This document shows positions 34,352 through 43,066 of a stretch of 64,000 bases of DNA, piece after piece (the stretch's first letter is position 1; the number at the start of each line of letters is the position of its first letter). The translations under genes and the position numbers were made by a program. The stretch lies in NCBI RefSeq assembly GCF_016741815.1, contig NZ_JAERRJ010000001.1, positions 744,001-808,000 on the forward strand, written 5' to 3'. Under the pieces are notes generated by a model, which was given only the letters and a program-made list of their open reading frames with translations, was not told the origin of the DNA and did not search any database. Source of the stretch: Nocardia acididurans (GTDB lineage Bacteria; Actinomycetota; Actinomycetes; Mycobacteriales; Mycobacteriaceae).

Positions 34352-37300
34352 TCAGCCTCGGAACGCGGCCAATTCGCGTCGCGAGGTTATCCCCAGCTTG
34401 GGATAGGCGTTCGACAGGTGGTATCCGACGGTGCGCGGGCTGAGGAACAGTTTCGCCGCGATGTCCTTGTTGGACAGCCCTTCCGCCGCCAGCTGCACGG
34501 TCTGGCGCTCCTGCGGTGTCAACCGCGTCAGCAGATCGGTATCCGCCGCCGTGGTCCGGGTTTCGCCGGTCGCGCGTAATTCGTTGGCGGCCCGCTTCGC
34601 CCACGGTCGCGCGCCGAGCCGTTCGAAGATCTCACTCGCCGAGCGCAGATGGCGCCGGGCGTCGGCACGCTGCTGTCGTCGCCGCAGCCATTCGCCGTAC
34701 AGCACCTCGGTTCGTGCCCGCTCGAAAAGATATTCCGAACTGGCGTAATGGAATTCGAGCGCGGCTTCGAAGTGTTTCCCCGCCGCGTCGTCGTCCGCGA
34801 GCAGCGCCCGGCAGCGCTGCCCGATGGCCAAAGCCCAGCTGTGCCCGCTGTGATGGGTCCAGTTGACGTACACCTCGAGCCGGTCGCGGACTGCTTCGGT
34901 GCGTCCGATCCGATGCGCGGCCTCGATGAGGTCCGGCACGCTGGCCGTTCCCCCGTGCCGGTTCGGTCCGGCGAGCATGGTGGTGAACCGGTCGTACGCC
35001 GCCTCGGGCCGCCCCGTCGCGAGCTCGAGCAATCCCAGTGCGGCCTCGGCGTGAATGCTCGCCGGCGCGATTCCGCGCGCCAGGGGCTCGGAAACCAGTG
35101 CCCGGCAAGCGTCTTCGTCGCCGCGCAGGGCGGCGAGCAATGCCAGCGCCGCCGCCGCATTGCTGTGCGCGACCCGCTGCCCGGTATCGGCGGCCAGCCG
35201 CATGGCTTCGGATGCCGCCACGTCCGCGCGCCCGAGCTGCCCGAGAATGATCTCCACCCGCGATCGCAGCCACAGGACCGGCGCGAGCACCCCGAGCGCC
35301 CCGATGCTGCGGCAGTCCTCCTCCAAGGTCGCCGCCAGCCCCCGTGCGGCGGGCATCTCGCCCATGAGCAGATGCCAGTGCACCAGCTGCACCCGCTCCC
35401 GCAGACAATCCACATCGCGCCCGATCATCGGGTCGTTGTGCGGTGCAACGCCATTGGCGTGACCCGGCACCCGCCACCGATTGTCGGGCGACAGCGCCGA
35501 ACCGGCGTGGGATGCGGCGGCCCCGCCCGGCTGGGGATCCGCACCGGATCGCACGGCGGCGGCCCCGCTCGGCTGGGAGTCCGCATCGGGTCGTACGGCG
35601 GCGGCCCCGCCCGGCTGGGAGTCCGCATCGGGTCGCACGGCGGCGGCCCCGCTCGGCTGGGAGTCCGCACCGGATCGTACGGCGGCGGCCCCGCCCGGCT
35701 GGGAGTCCGCACCGGATCGCATGGCGGTGTCGGTGGCGGCGGGGAGTCGCGCCTTGTGCAGGCGCTCCGATTCCATCCACGCGGTCAGTTCGCGCAGGGC
35801 GGCGGCGCCGCGTTGCTGGGTGCCGGGTTCCAGATTCAGGGCGTCGATCATCTCGGCCAGGGCTCGTACCCGTGGGGCGGCGGCGAGGCCGAGTTGTTCG
35901 GTCTGCGTGGCGGTTTGCCGGACCGAGTCCAGATCGCCCGCACTCCACGCGGATTCGGCGGCCTGGAACAGCAGCCGTCCCGCCATGTCCGGTTCGGTCT
36001 TCGCGAGGAGGTGCCCGATGTAGGTGAGTGTGCGGTAGGCGTCGCGGGGCCGGTCGAGCTCACGTTCGATCAGTGCCTGCAGCGAGGTGAGCTGTCCGAG
36101 CTGCGGCATCGGCGGCAGCACCATCGCGACATCCGGTGCGGTGGGTGCCATGGCCTGCTGCACGAATTCCAGTGCGGCATCGAAGTCTCCGGCATCGGAG
36201 GCCGCGTAGGCCGCTCCGGCGTACCGGCGCTGCCGGTCCCAGGCGACCGGGCTCAAGGCCGCGGCACGCTGGTAGGCCGCCGTGGTTTCCGCGAGCCCGC
36301 CGCGCGCCCGCGCGCACAACGCCGCCGCTTCCAGCGCGGCGGCGGCGCGTTCGTCGGGTCCGGTGGCCGCCGCCGCCAAATGCCATGCGCGCCGGTCGTC
36401 GAACGACTCCACCAGCGTCATGGCCAGCGCCGCGTGCGCCGCCCGCCGTTGCGCCGGAGTGGCCGCCTCGTGCGCCGCCGCGCGCATCAGCGGATGCCGG
36501 AACCTGATCCGGTCCCCTTCGAGCACCAGCAGCCCCGCCTGCTCCGCCGCCAGCACCGCCTCGTCCGCCCGGGCCAGCGCGTCGGCACTCGGCACCACGA
36601 CAACCATTCGGGCGCAGGGTGATTCGCCGTCCGGTAACGCATCGGCGCGGTCGTTCTCACCGGTCGTTTCGCATCGAGCGCGCACCGCGGAGTCGGCAGT
36701 GCCGTCCGTCGTCGTGGAGTCGATGGCGCGCCCCGGTGGGCCCGGGGTCGCGCGGATCGCGGCCTGATCGGCGGCGGTGACGCTGGGGTGCTCGACGGTC
36801 CCGGATTCGAGATTGGCTGTGGCGGTGCGGATTACGGTTGTCTCGCCACTGGCGTCGGTGGCGGCGATGAGCAGTGCGTTGCGGACGGTGTGGGGGAGTC
36901 GCGCGATCTGCGCGGTGAACGCCTGCTGGATTCGCACGGCGGCGGCGGGCTGGCGATAGGGCGAGGAGTAGGTGTGCTCCGGTCGATCCAGGGTCGGCAG
37001 CACCTGCAGGGCGAGCGGGTTGCCGTGCGATTCGCGCAGCACCCAGCTCTGCGCGGCGGGCGGGAGTTCGGAGTGGGCGGCCGTCATCAGGGTTCGCGCA
37101 TCGTGCTCGGAGAGGCCGGCGAGATGCAGTTCGGGCGCGTCGAGGTGCCGCAGTTCGGGGGTCGCGTCGTCGCGGGCCGCGAAGACGAGGGCGATGCGTT
37201 CCGCGTCCAGTCGGCGGGCGGCGAAGAGAATCGCGTCGAGGGTGGCCGGGTCGATCCATTGCGCGTCATCGATCAGGCACAGCAGCGGCTGTTCCTCCGC

Positions 37301-37675
37301 CAGATCGGCGAGCAGGGTGAGGGTGGCCGCGCCCACCAGGAACGAATTACCTTGGCCCGCACCGGAGGAGAAGGCCGCGTGCAGGGCGTCGGCCTGCGCC
37401 GGGGGCAGTGCGGTGAGCCGGGCGCGTTCCCGGCCGAGCAGCAGATGCAGACCCGCGTAGGGGAGTGTGCTCTCGGCTTCGGTGCCGGTGCCACGCAGCA
37501 CCCGGAACCCGGCGGCTGCCGCGGCTTCGGCGGTTCGCGACAGCAGCGCCGTCTTTCCGATGCCCGCTTCGCCGCGCAGCACGAGCGCCCCGGAGCGCCC
37601 CGCCGCCGCCCGGTTCAGCAGCTCGTCGAGAGCCGAGATCTCCGCCGCACGCCCGTAGAACACGACTTTCCACAC
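34352..37675 (-). CDS. Large LuxR (LAL) ATPase regulator with internal repeat
   Basis: A regulator of about 1107 residues. N-terminal AAA-type ATPase: FYGRAAEISALDELLNRAAA, Walker A GEAGIGKTAL, Walker B LLCLIDDAQWID. A long helical (TPR-like) middle follows, and a C-terminal LuxR helix-turn-helix: LTPQERQTVQLAAEGLSNKD, LSPRTVGYHLSN. In the middle is a tandem array of five 14-residue repeats (see 35516-35725). GTG at 37675 or 37663 are candidate starts; the frame further upstream lies over the next gene. Such regulators activate catabolic or secondary-metabolite genes; the adjacent FMN reductase/MFS pair is a candidate target. Confidence 0.9.
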   Translation of the reverse strand: MWKVVFYGRAAEISALDELLNRAAAGRSGALVLRGEAGIGKTALLSRTAEAAAAAGFRVLRGTGTEAESTLPYAGLHLLLGRERARLTALPPAQADALHAAFSSGAGQGNSFLVGAATLTLLADLAEEQPLLCLIDDAQWIDPATLDAILFAARRLDAERIALVFAARDDATPELRHLDAPELHLAGLSEHDARTLMTAAHSELPPAAQSWVLRESHGNPLALQVLPTLDRPEHTYSSPYRQPAAAVRIQQAFTAQIARLPHTVRNALLIAATDASGETTVIRTATANLESGTVEHPSVTAADQAAIRATPGPPGRAIDSTTTDGTADSAVRARCETTGENDRADALPDGESPCARMVVVVPSADALARADEAVLAAEQAGLLVLEGDRIRFRHPLMRAAAHEAATPAQRRAAHAALAMTLVESFDDRRAWHLAAAATGPDERAAAALEAAALCARARGGLAETTAAYQRAAALSPVAWDRQRRYAGAAYAASDAGDFDAALEFVQQAMAPTAPDVAMVLPPMPQLGQLTSLQALIERELDRPRDAYRTLTYIGHLLAKTEPDMAGRLLFQAAESAWSAGDLDSVRQTATQTEQLGLAAAPRVRALAEMIDALNLEPGTQQRGAAALRELTAWMESERLHKARLPAATDTAMRSGADSQPGGAAAVRSGADSQPSGAAAVRPDADSQPGGAAAVRPDADSQPSGAAAVRSGADPQPGGAAASHAGSALSPDNRWRVPGHANGVAPHNDPMIGRDVDCLRERVQLVHWHLLMGEMPAARGLAATLEEDCRSIGALGVLAPVLWLRSRVEIILGQLGRADVAASEAMRLAADTGQRVAHSNAAAALALLAALRGDEDACRALVSEPLARGIAPASIHAEAALGLLELATGRPEAAYDRFTTMLAGPNRHGGTASVPDLIEAAHRIGRTEAVRDRLEVYVNWTHHSGHSWALAIGQRCRALLADDDAAGKHFEAALEFHYASSEYLFERARTEVLYGEWLRRRQQRADARRHLRSASEIFERLGARPWAKRAANELRATGETRTTAADTDLLTRLTPQERQTVQLAAEGLSNKDIAAKLFLSPRTVGYHLSNAYPKLGITSRRELAAFRG
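35516..35725 (-). repeat. Five tandem 42-bp repeats inside the LuxR gene
   Basis: Five in-frame copies of 42 bp coding for variants of AVRSGADSQPGGAA (copies alternate Gly/Ser in QPGG/QPSG and SGAD/PDAD). It sits in the otherwise helical middle of the protein, before the SPDNRW segment. The copies are nearly identical in DNA, suggesting recent expansion; copy number may vary among strains. Confidence 0.92.
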
Positions 37676-37701
37676 TACTGGACGGGCGTCTGGGCGAGTG
37701 G

Positions 37702-38271
37702 TCAGCTCGCGTAGGGCCGCACGCTGCGGGCGTCGCGGAGGGCGTGGCCCCACCAGGTCAGCTGGTCGAGCATGGTCTTGGCGGCGACGTCGGCGGCGGG
37801 GTCGACGGCGTTGCCGGTGGCGTCGAACTTGTCCCAGCAGTTGTGGAAGCTGACGGTGTCGCGGATGGTGGTGGCGTGTAGTTCGGAGAAGACGGGCCGC
37901 AGGTGTTCGACGGCGCGCAGGCCGCCGGCCAGGCCGCCGTAGGAGACGAAGCCGATCGGTTTGGCCTGCCACTGGGTGTAGTGCCAGTCGATCACGGATT
38001 TCAGGGATGCCGGGTAGCTGTGGTTGTACTCGGGGGTGACGACCACGAAGGCGTCGGCGGCGGTGAGCCGGGCTGTGAGGCCGGCCATCCCGGGGTTGTC
38101 GGCATCGCCGAGGACGGCGGGCACGGGGTGGTCGGCCAGGTCGATCAGGTCGACGGTCAGTTCACCGTGGTCGGCGGCGCGGGCGGCGATCCAGTTCGCC
38201 ACGGTCGGGCCGAAGCGGCCTTCGCGGATGCTTCCGGTGAGAACGGCGATGTGCAGTGCGGCGGTGGACAT
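37702..38271 (-). CDS. NAD(P)H-dependent FMN reductase / flavodoxin-like oxidoreductase
   Basis: A 189-residue flavodoxin-fold enzyme: IAVLTGSIREGRFGPTVANW (FMN phosphate loop), FVVVTPEYNHSYPASLKSVI (family motif) and IGFVSYGGLAGGLRAVEHLR. Members reduce quinones, azo dyes or FMN. The ATG at 38271 has TGGAGCG upstream; the frame continues beyond but overlaps the operator region. It is divergent from a DHA2 drug exporter across a long inverted repeat, so both may belong to one stress-responsive regulon. Confidence 0.93.
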   Translation of the reverse strand: MSTAALHIAVLTGSIREGRFGPTVANWIAARAADHGELTVDLIDLADHPVPAVLGDADNPGMAGLTARLTAADAFVVVTPEYNHSYPASLKSVIDWHYTQWQAKPIGFVSYGGLAGGLRAVEHLRPVFSELHATTIRDTVSFHNCWDKFDATGNAVDPAADVAAKTMLDQLTWWGHALRDARSVRPYAS

Positions 38272-38350
38272 GTCTGCGCTCCAGGGGATTCGGGGGATCT
38301 GCGGCCGGAGGTTTCGACCTGATGCCTCGACGGTATGGCCCGTCCCCGCC

Positions 38351-38431
38351 CGGTCGCCTCTGTCGAATGACCTGGTTTGCCGTCTCACCCCGGGGCCGGT
38401 CGGAAACCAGGTAATCCGACAGAGGCGACCG
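38351..38431. promoter_or_regulatory. Long inverted repeat between FMN reductase and MFS genes
   Basis: Arms of about 31 bp, CGGTCGCCTCTGTCG.AT.ACC...TGGTTT.CCG at 38351-38382 and its near-perfect complement at 38401-38431, are separated by 18 bases. It sits in the divergent promoter region and is probably an operator made of two sites, or two promoters placed in mirror form. Confidence 0.65.
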
Positions 38432-38453
38432 GGGCGCCCGGATTTCTAGCGTC

Positions 38454-39947
38454 ATGACCATGAACGCGACACTCGCCCCGGCCCGCCCCGCTCGGGCCGC
38501 TGATGCTCCGCCGCTGGCCGCCATCGCCACGGTGGTGACGCTGGCGTCGATCATGACCGTCCTGGATCTGACCATCGTCAATGTGGCGCTGGACAGTCTG
38601 GCCGGCGCCTTCGACGCCCCGCTCTCCACCATCGCCTGGGTCGCCACCGGCTACACCCTCGCCCTGGCCGCCGTGATCCCGGTGACCGCCTGGGCCATGG
38701 GCAGATTCGGCGCGAAGAACCTGTACCTGACGGCGATCGTGCTGTTCGCGGTCGGCTCGCTGCTCGCCGGTCTGGCCTGGAACGCGCAGTCGCTCATCGC
38801 TTTCCGGGTGCTGCAGGGTTTCGGCGGCGGCATGATCGTGCCGATCGGCATGACGGTCATGATGCGCGCCTCCACCCCGGAACGGATGGGCCGCACCATG
38901 GCGCTCATGGGAATTCCGGTGCTGATCGGTCCATTGGCGGGCCCGGTGCTGGGCGGCTGGCTGGTGGATCAGGCGTCGTGGCGGTGGATCTTCCTGATCA
39001 ACCTGCCCATCGCGGTGTTCGCCCTGATCGGCATCGCCCGGGTGCTGCCCGCCGAAACCCCGCAGCCGGGACGCACTCTGGATGTCCCGGGCCTGCTGAT
39101 GCTGTCGCCCGGCCTGGCCGCGCTGATCTACGGCGTCGCCACCGGCGGTGAGCGTGCCGACTTCTCGACGCCGTCCGTGCTGGTGCCGACCGTCCTGGGT
39201 GCGGCCCTGGTGATCGGCTTCGTGCTCCGCGCCCTGCGCGTCCGGAATCCACTGCTGGATCTGAATCTGTTCGCGCACAGTCAGTTCCGCACCGGTGTTG
39301 CCACCCTGGCGCTGTTCAACTCCGCCTACTTCGGCTCCATGCTGCTGGCTCCGCTGTACTGGCAGGTGGTGCGTGGCGCGACCGCCACCGAGGCGGGCGT
39401 CTACGGTATCCCGCAGGTGCTGGCCACCGGCATCACCATGCAGATCGCGGGCCGGCTGGTCGACCGTTTCCCGCCGCGTCGGATCGTGCTGGCCGGAATC
39501 GTCACCGCCGCAGCCGGATTCCTGTTGCTGACCACCCAGATCCAGGCCGACACCGCGTACTGGCGGATCGCGCTGGCCGGTGTGGTCATGGGTATCGGCG
39601 TCGGGTCGACCATCATGCCGACCATCACGACCGCCAACCGCGGCCTGCCGCCGGAGTCGGTCCCGGCCGCTTCCACGGCCTTGAGCATCGTGCAGCAGGT
39701 GGCGTCGGCGACCGGTGCGGCCGCCATCTCGGTGCTGTTGAGCACGGCCATGGTGCGCGAGGCGGACGGCTCCACCCTGGATTCGGTGCGCGCCGCCGCC
39801 GAGCAGCGGGCAGCGCTGGCCGACGGGCTGGCCGACGCCTTCCGCGGCACCTACGGCTGGGCGGTGCTGGTGATGGTGCTCGCCGTGCTCCCGGCCCTGC
39901 TGCTGCCGCGCCGGTCGGCGGCGCAGCCCGCGTTGGGATCGCACTGA
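38454..39947 (+). CDS. MFS multidrug exporter, DHA2 (EmrB/QacA) family
   Basis: A 497-residue protein with 14 predicted membrane helices. Seen: motif around LDLTIVNVALDSLAGAF (family D1 motif), WVATGYTLALAAVIPVTAWA, and RVLQGFGGGMIVPIGMTVMM (motif C-like Gly-rich), with VLGGWLVDQASWRWIFLINLP. It is a proton-driven drug exporter by family. The ATG at 38454 begins next to the large inverted repeat shared with the FMN reductase gene. A strong hairpin terminates it at 39990-40022. Confidence 0.92.
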   Translation: MTMNATLAPARPARAADAPPLAAIATVVTLASIMTVLDLTIVNVALDSLAGAFDAPLSTIAWVATGYTLALAAVIPVTAWAMGRFGAKNLYLTAIVLFAVGSLLAGLAWNAQSLIAFRVLQGFGGGMIVPIGMTVMMRASTPERMGRTMALMGIPVLIGPLAGPVLGGWLVDQASWRWIFLINLPIAVFALIGIARVLPAETPQPGRTLDVPGLLMLSPGLAALIYGVATGGERADFSTPSVLVPTVLGAALVIGFVLRALRVRNPLLDLNLFAHSQFRTGVATLALFNSAYFGSMLLAPLYWQVVRGATATEAGVYGIPQVLATGITMQIAGRLVDRFPPRRIVLAGIVTAAAGFLLLTTQIQADTAYWRIALAGVVMGIGVGSTIMPTITTANRGLPPESVPAASTALSIVQQVASATGAAAISVLLSTAMVREADGSTLDSVRAAAEQRAALADGLADAFRGTYGWAVLVMVLAVLPALLLPRRSAAQPALGSH

Positions 39948-39989
39948 GTGCAAACCTGTGCGGGGTATTTCCCTGCTGCTGAAGTGGAA

Positions 39990-40022
39990 ATGCCGGGTGA
40001 TCGGGGTCGCATCACCCGGCAT
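39990..40022 (+). terminator. Terminator after the DHA2 exporter
   Basis: A perfect 12-bp stem (ATGCCGGGTGAT and complement) with a 9-base loop, followed by CACTGTTT. It lies between the exporter gene and the small membrane protein gene; an attenuator role for the latter is possible. Confidence 0.75.
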
Positions 40023-40056
40023 CACTGTTTGCCGGCAAGAAAATGGAGTACCAGTC

Positions 40057-40206
40057 ATGTCGCAGGACGAATCGGCCGAGGGGCGGGGCGCGGTCGCGCC
40101 CGGGAAGTGGTCGTGGGTGACCGAGGACTGGCTGGCGGTCGTCGCCGGTCTGGCTCTGATCGCGTTGGTGCTGACCGGCATCCTGCCGGATGGGTTGGTG
40201 CCGTGA
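40057..40206 (+). CDS. Small single-helix membrane protein paired with YeiH exporter
   Basis: A 49-residue protein: a polar N-terminus (SQDESAEGRGAVAPGKW), SWVTEDWLAVVAGLALIALV as start of a single membrane helix, and a short tail. GGAG precedes the ATG at 40057. Its stop overlaps the ATG of the YeiH-type gene by one base, so they are coupled. The WxTEDW-plus-helix segment looks like the extra N-terminal piece of longer YeiH family proteins, here a separate peptide. It may be a small subunit of the exporter. Confidence 0.72.
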   Translation: MSQDESAEGRGAVAPGKWSWVTEDWLAVVAGLALIALVLTGILPDGLVP

Positions 40207-41312
40207 TGAGTACGAGCCTCACCAAGCGGGAATCCCAGCGCGACAACGCGATCGCTCTCGGCGTCGCCGGTATCGCCGTGGTGATCGTGCTCGGCGCGCT
40301 CACCCGCTACCTGGAGGTGAACGTCCCCGAGTGGGCGGCGGGCACCGATTTCGCCAAGATCGCCAAGAGCATCGAGTTCCCCATCTACGCCATCGCGCTC
40401 GGTTTGATCGGCAATATCGTGCTGTGGAAACTCGGTCTGCGCGAACGGCTTTCGGCCGGTTTCCGCACCGAGTTCTTCATCAAGACCGGTGTCGTGCTGC
40501 TGGGCGCGTCGATCAATCTGAAGATTCTCGCCACGGCCGCTGGCCCGGCGATCATCCAGGCGCTGCTGCTGATCACCGCCGTCTTCGGTTTCACCTGGTG
40601 GTTCGGCGGTGTGCTCGGCATCGACGACCGGCTGCGCGCGCTGCTGGCGTCGGCCGTCTCCATCTGCGGCGTGAGCGCCGCCATCGCCGCCGCGGGCGCG
40701 GTGCAGGCCAAGCGGGAGCAGCTGGCCTACGCGGCCTCCATGGTGATCGTTTTCGCGCTGCCGTCGATTTTCGTGCTGCCCTGGCTGGTGGATGTTCTCG
40801 GATTGTCCGACGCCGTGGCCGGGGCGTGGATCGGCGGCAATATCGACACCACGGCGGCGGTGGCCGCCTCCGGTTCGCTGGCCGGTGAGAACGCCCTGCA
40901 GATCGCCACCATCGTGAAGACCACCCAGAACGCTCTGATCGGTATTGTCGCCATCGCGCTGACCGCGTACTTCGCCCTGAAGGTGGATCGCACCGGCACC
41001 GCGCGGCGCCCGACCATCGGCGAATTCTGGGCCCGCTTCCCGAAATTCGTGCTGGGTTTCATCGCCGCCTCGGTGATCGGCACCCTGTACGTGCAGTACG
41101 CGGACAAACCGAAGCCCGCCATCGCGACGGTGAACGATCTGCGCACCTGGTTCCTGATCTTCGCGTTCGTCTCCATCGGTCTGGGCTTCTCCGCCAAGGG
41201 CATTCGTGACGCGGGCCCGCGCCCGATCGTGGTGTTCGGTGCGGCGACGGTGGTGAATCTGCTGGTCGGCCTGGGTTTGTCGGTGCTGCTGTTCCGCGGT
41301 TTCCAGCCCTGA
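40206..41312 (+). CDS. YeiH-family putative sulfate exporter
   Basis: A 368-residue membrane protein with about ten helices. Family marks: FFIKTGVVLLGASINLKI, SICGVSAAIAAAGAVQAK and AWIGGNIDTTAAVAASGSLA, and LIFAFVSIGLGFSAKGIRDA near the end. The family is named putative sulfate exporter; direct proof of substrate is scarce. Location immediately before a probable organosulfur-scavenging operon fits a role in exporting excess sulfite or sulfate released from organosulfur compounds (inference). Confidence 0.9.
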   Translation: MSTSLTKRESQRDNAIALGVAGIAVVIVLGALTRYLEVNVPEWAAGTDFAKIAKSIEFPIYAIALGLIGNIVLWKLGLRERLSAGFRTEFFIKTGVVLLGASINLKILATAAGPAIIQALLLITAVFGFTWWFGGVLGIDDRLRALLASAVSICGVSAAIAAAGAVQAKREQLAYAASMVIVFALPSIFVLPWLVDVLGLSDAVAGAWIGGNIDTTAAVAASGSLAGENALQIATIVKTTQNALIGIVAIALTAYFALKVDRTGTARRPTIGEFWARFPKFVLGFIAASVIGTLYVQYADKPKPAIATVNDLRTWFLIFAFVSIGLGFSAKGIRDAGPRPIVVFGAATVVNLLVGLGLSVLLFRGFQP

Positions 41313-41395
41313 TCCGCACCCCGTCGACGCGCAATTGAATTCACGTTGATCGTGACCGGCGACACCGGCGGCGGGAATTTCTACCGTACGGAACC

Positions 41396-42271
41396 ATGAG
41401 TATCCTCGCGGCCCCTCCGGAATCCTCGGAGCATGCCGACGACGACGAGGCCCTGCCCGTCGCGCGTAAGCGCCATCCGTGGCGCTGGGTGACGGGCGGG
41501 ATCGCGCTGGTGCTGGTGGCGCAGTTCGCGCACGGGCTGGTCACCAATCCGGGCTGGGACTGGGCCACTTTCGCCGACTACTTCACCGCGGCCTCGGTGC
41601 TGTCGGCCCTGAAGGTGACCCTGGAGCTCACGCTCTGGGGCACTCTGCTCGGCTTCTTCATCGGTATCTGGCTGGCCATCGGCCGGCTGTCCAAGAACCC
41701 TGTGCTGCAGGCGATCTCGTGGACCTACATCTGGGCGTTCCGCTCGATTCCGCTGATCGTGCAGCTGCTGTTCTGGTTCAACCTGGCGTACCTGTACAAG
41801 ACGGTGTCGCTGGGCATCCCGTTCGGTCCGTCCTTCCTGGACTTCGACACCAACAATGTGATCAGCGGTTTCACCGCCGCGGTCATCGGCCTGGCACTGC
41901 ATCAGGCCGCGTACTCGGCGGAAATCATTCGCGCCGGGATCATTTCGGTGGATCAGGGGCAGTGGGAGGCCGCGAAGGCGCTGGGCCTGCCGTGGCGTCG
42001 CCAGTTCTTCACCATCATCGCGCCGCAGGCCATGCGCGGCATCCTGCCGAATGCCGCGAACGAGGTGATCAGCCTGTTCAAGGGCACCTCGATCGTGTCC
42101 ACCATGGCCATCGCCGAACTCTTCTACCAGGTGCAGGTGATCTTCGGCCGCAACGGCCGGGTGGTGCCGCTGCTCATGGTGGCCACGGTCTGGTACATCA
42201 TCCTGACCACGGTGCTCAGCATCGTGCAGTACTACATCGAGCGGCACTTCGCGAAGGGGGCCGTGCGATGA
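41396..42271 (+). CDS. Amino-acid-type ABC importer, permease
   Basis: A 291-residue permease of the polar amino acid (HisM/GlnP) family: five to six membrane helices, and the EAA loop EIIRAGIISVDQGQWEAAKA...ALGLPWRRQFFTIIAPQA. An extension of about 40 polar residues precedes the first helix. A TACCGT box (41382-41387) only 8 bases before the ATG suggests a leaderless transcript. It is the first gene of a plus-strand run to 54919, and its stop overlaps the ATPase start. Together with LLM enzymes this points to uptake of a sulfur-containing amino acid or derivative (inference). Confidence 0.93.
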   Translation: MSILAAPPESSEHADDDEALPVARKRHPWRWVTGGIALVLVAQFAHGLVTNPGWDWATFADYFTAASVLSALKVTLELTLWGTLLGFFIGIWLAIGRLSKNPVLQAISWTYIWAFRSIPLIVQLLFWFNLAYLYKTVSLGIPFGPSFLDFDTNNVISGFTAAVIGLALHQAAYSAEIIRAGIISVDQGQWEAAKALGLPWRRQFFTIIAPQAMRGILPNAANEVISLFKGTSIVSTMAIAELFYQVQVIFGRNGRVVPLLMVATVWYIILTTVLSIVQYYIERHFAKGAVR

Positions 42272-43032
42272 GCAAGTACGCGATCGAACTGCGCGGCGTA
42301 CGAAAGTCGTTCGGCGACAACGAGGTACTGGCCGGAGTGAACCTGGCCGTGCGCCCCGGCGAGGTGACGGTGATCCTCGGCCCGTCGGGCTCGGGCAAGT
42401 CGACCCTGCTGCGCACCATCAACCACCTGGAGAAGGTGGACGCCGGCATCGTGCGGGTGGGCGGTGAACTGGTCGGCTACGTGCGCAAGGGCAACCGGCT
42501 GCACGAACTGCCGGAACGCGAAATCCTGCGGCAGCGTTCGCGAATCGGCTTCGTATTCCAGAACTTCCATCTCTTCCCGCATCTGACCGTGCGGGAGAAT
42601 GTGGCGCTCGCGCCCATCGCCTCGCAGCGCCGCCCCAAATCGGTTGCGCACGAGGAGGCGCTGGACCTGCTGAAGCGAGTCGGGTTGGCGGACAAGGCGA
42701 ACGAGTACCCGCGTCGCCTGTCCGGCGGTCAGCAGCAGCGGGTGGCCATCGCCCGTGCGCTGGCGCTGCGGCCCGAGGTGGTGCTGTTCGACGAGCCCAC
42801 CTCCGCCCTCGATCCGGAACTGGTGGCCGAGGTTCTCGATGTCATCCGTGACCTGGCCCGCGACGGCTCCACCCTGGTGATCGTCACGCACGAGATCGGT
42901 TTCGCCCGCGAGGTGGCGGACACGGTCGTGCTCATGGACGCCGGGCGGATCGTCGAACAGGGCCCGCCCGCCCAGGTGCTGGACGCTCCGGCGCACCCGC
43001 GCACCAAAGCCTTTCTCGCGCACGTGCTCTGA
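42268..43032 (+). CDS. Amino-acid-type ABC importer, ATPase
   Basis: A 254-residue ATPase: Walker A LGPSGSGKST, signature RLSGGQQQRVAIARAL, Walker B VVLFDEPTSALDPEL, H-loop VIVTHEIGFA. It is of the GlnQ/HisP class with an insertion of about 15 residues (GELVGYVRKGNRLHELPERE) after the Walker A helix. Starts within the stop of the permease; a substrate-binding lipoprotein follows after 34 bases. Confidence 0.95.
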   Translation: MSKYAIELRGVRKSFGDNEVLAGVNLAVRPGEVTVILGPSGSGKSTLLRTINHLEKVDAGIVRVGGELVGYVRKGNRLHELPEREILRQRSRIGFVFQNFHLFPHLTVRENVALAPIASQRRPKSVAHEEALDLLKRVGLADKANEYPRRLSGGQQQRVAIARALALRPEVVLFDEPTSALDPELVAEVLDVIRDLARDGSTLVIVTHEIGFAREVADTVVLMDAGRIVEQGPPAQVLDAPAHPRTKAFLAHVL

Positions 43033-43066
43033 TGTGCCTCCCCATCACGTAAGGAAATCCGCACCC

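Noticed and set aside
35516..35725. Regular repeats that could suggest a CRISPR array
   Set aside because: Units abut without spacers, have a 42-bp period matching whole codons and are in frame inside a regulator gene.
34649..36622. A 657-codon plus-strand frame opposite the LuxR gene
   Set aside because: Gly/Arg-rich shadow; its internal repeats are just the complement of the 42-bp repeats.
37676..37972. Upstream extension of the LuxR frame to 1206 residues
   Set aside because: It lies over the FMN reductase gene and is very Arg-rich; the family N-terminus FYGRAAE begins after 37675.
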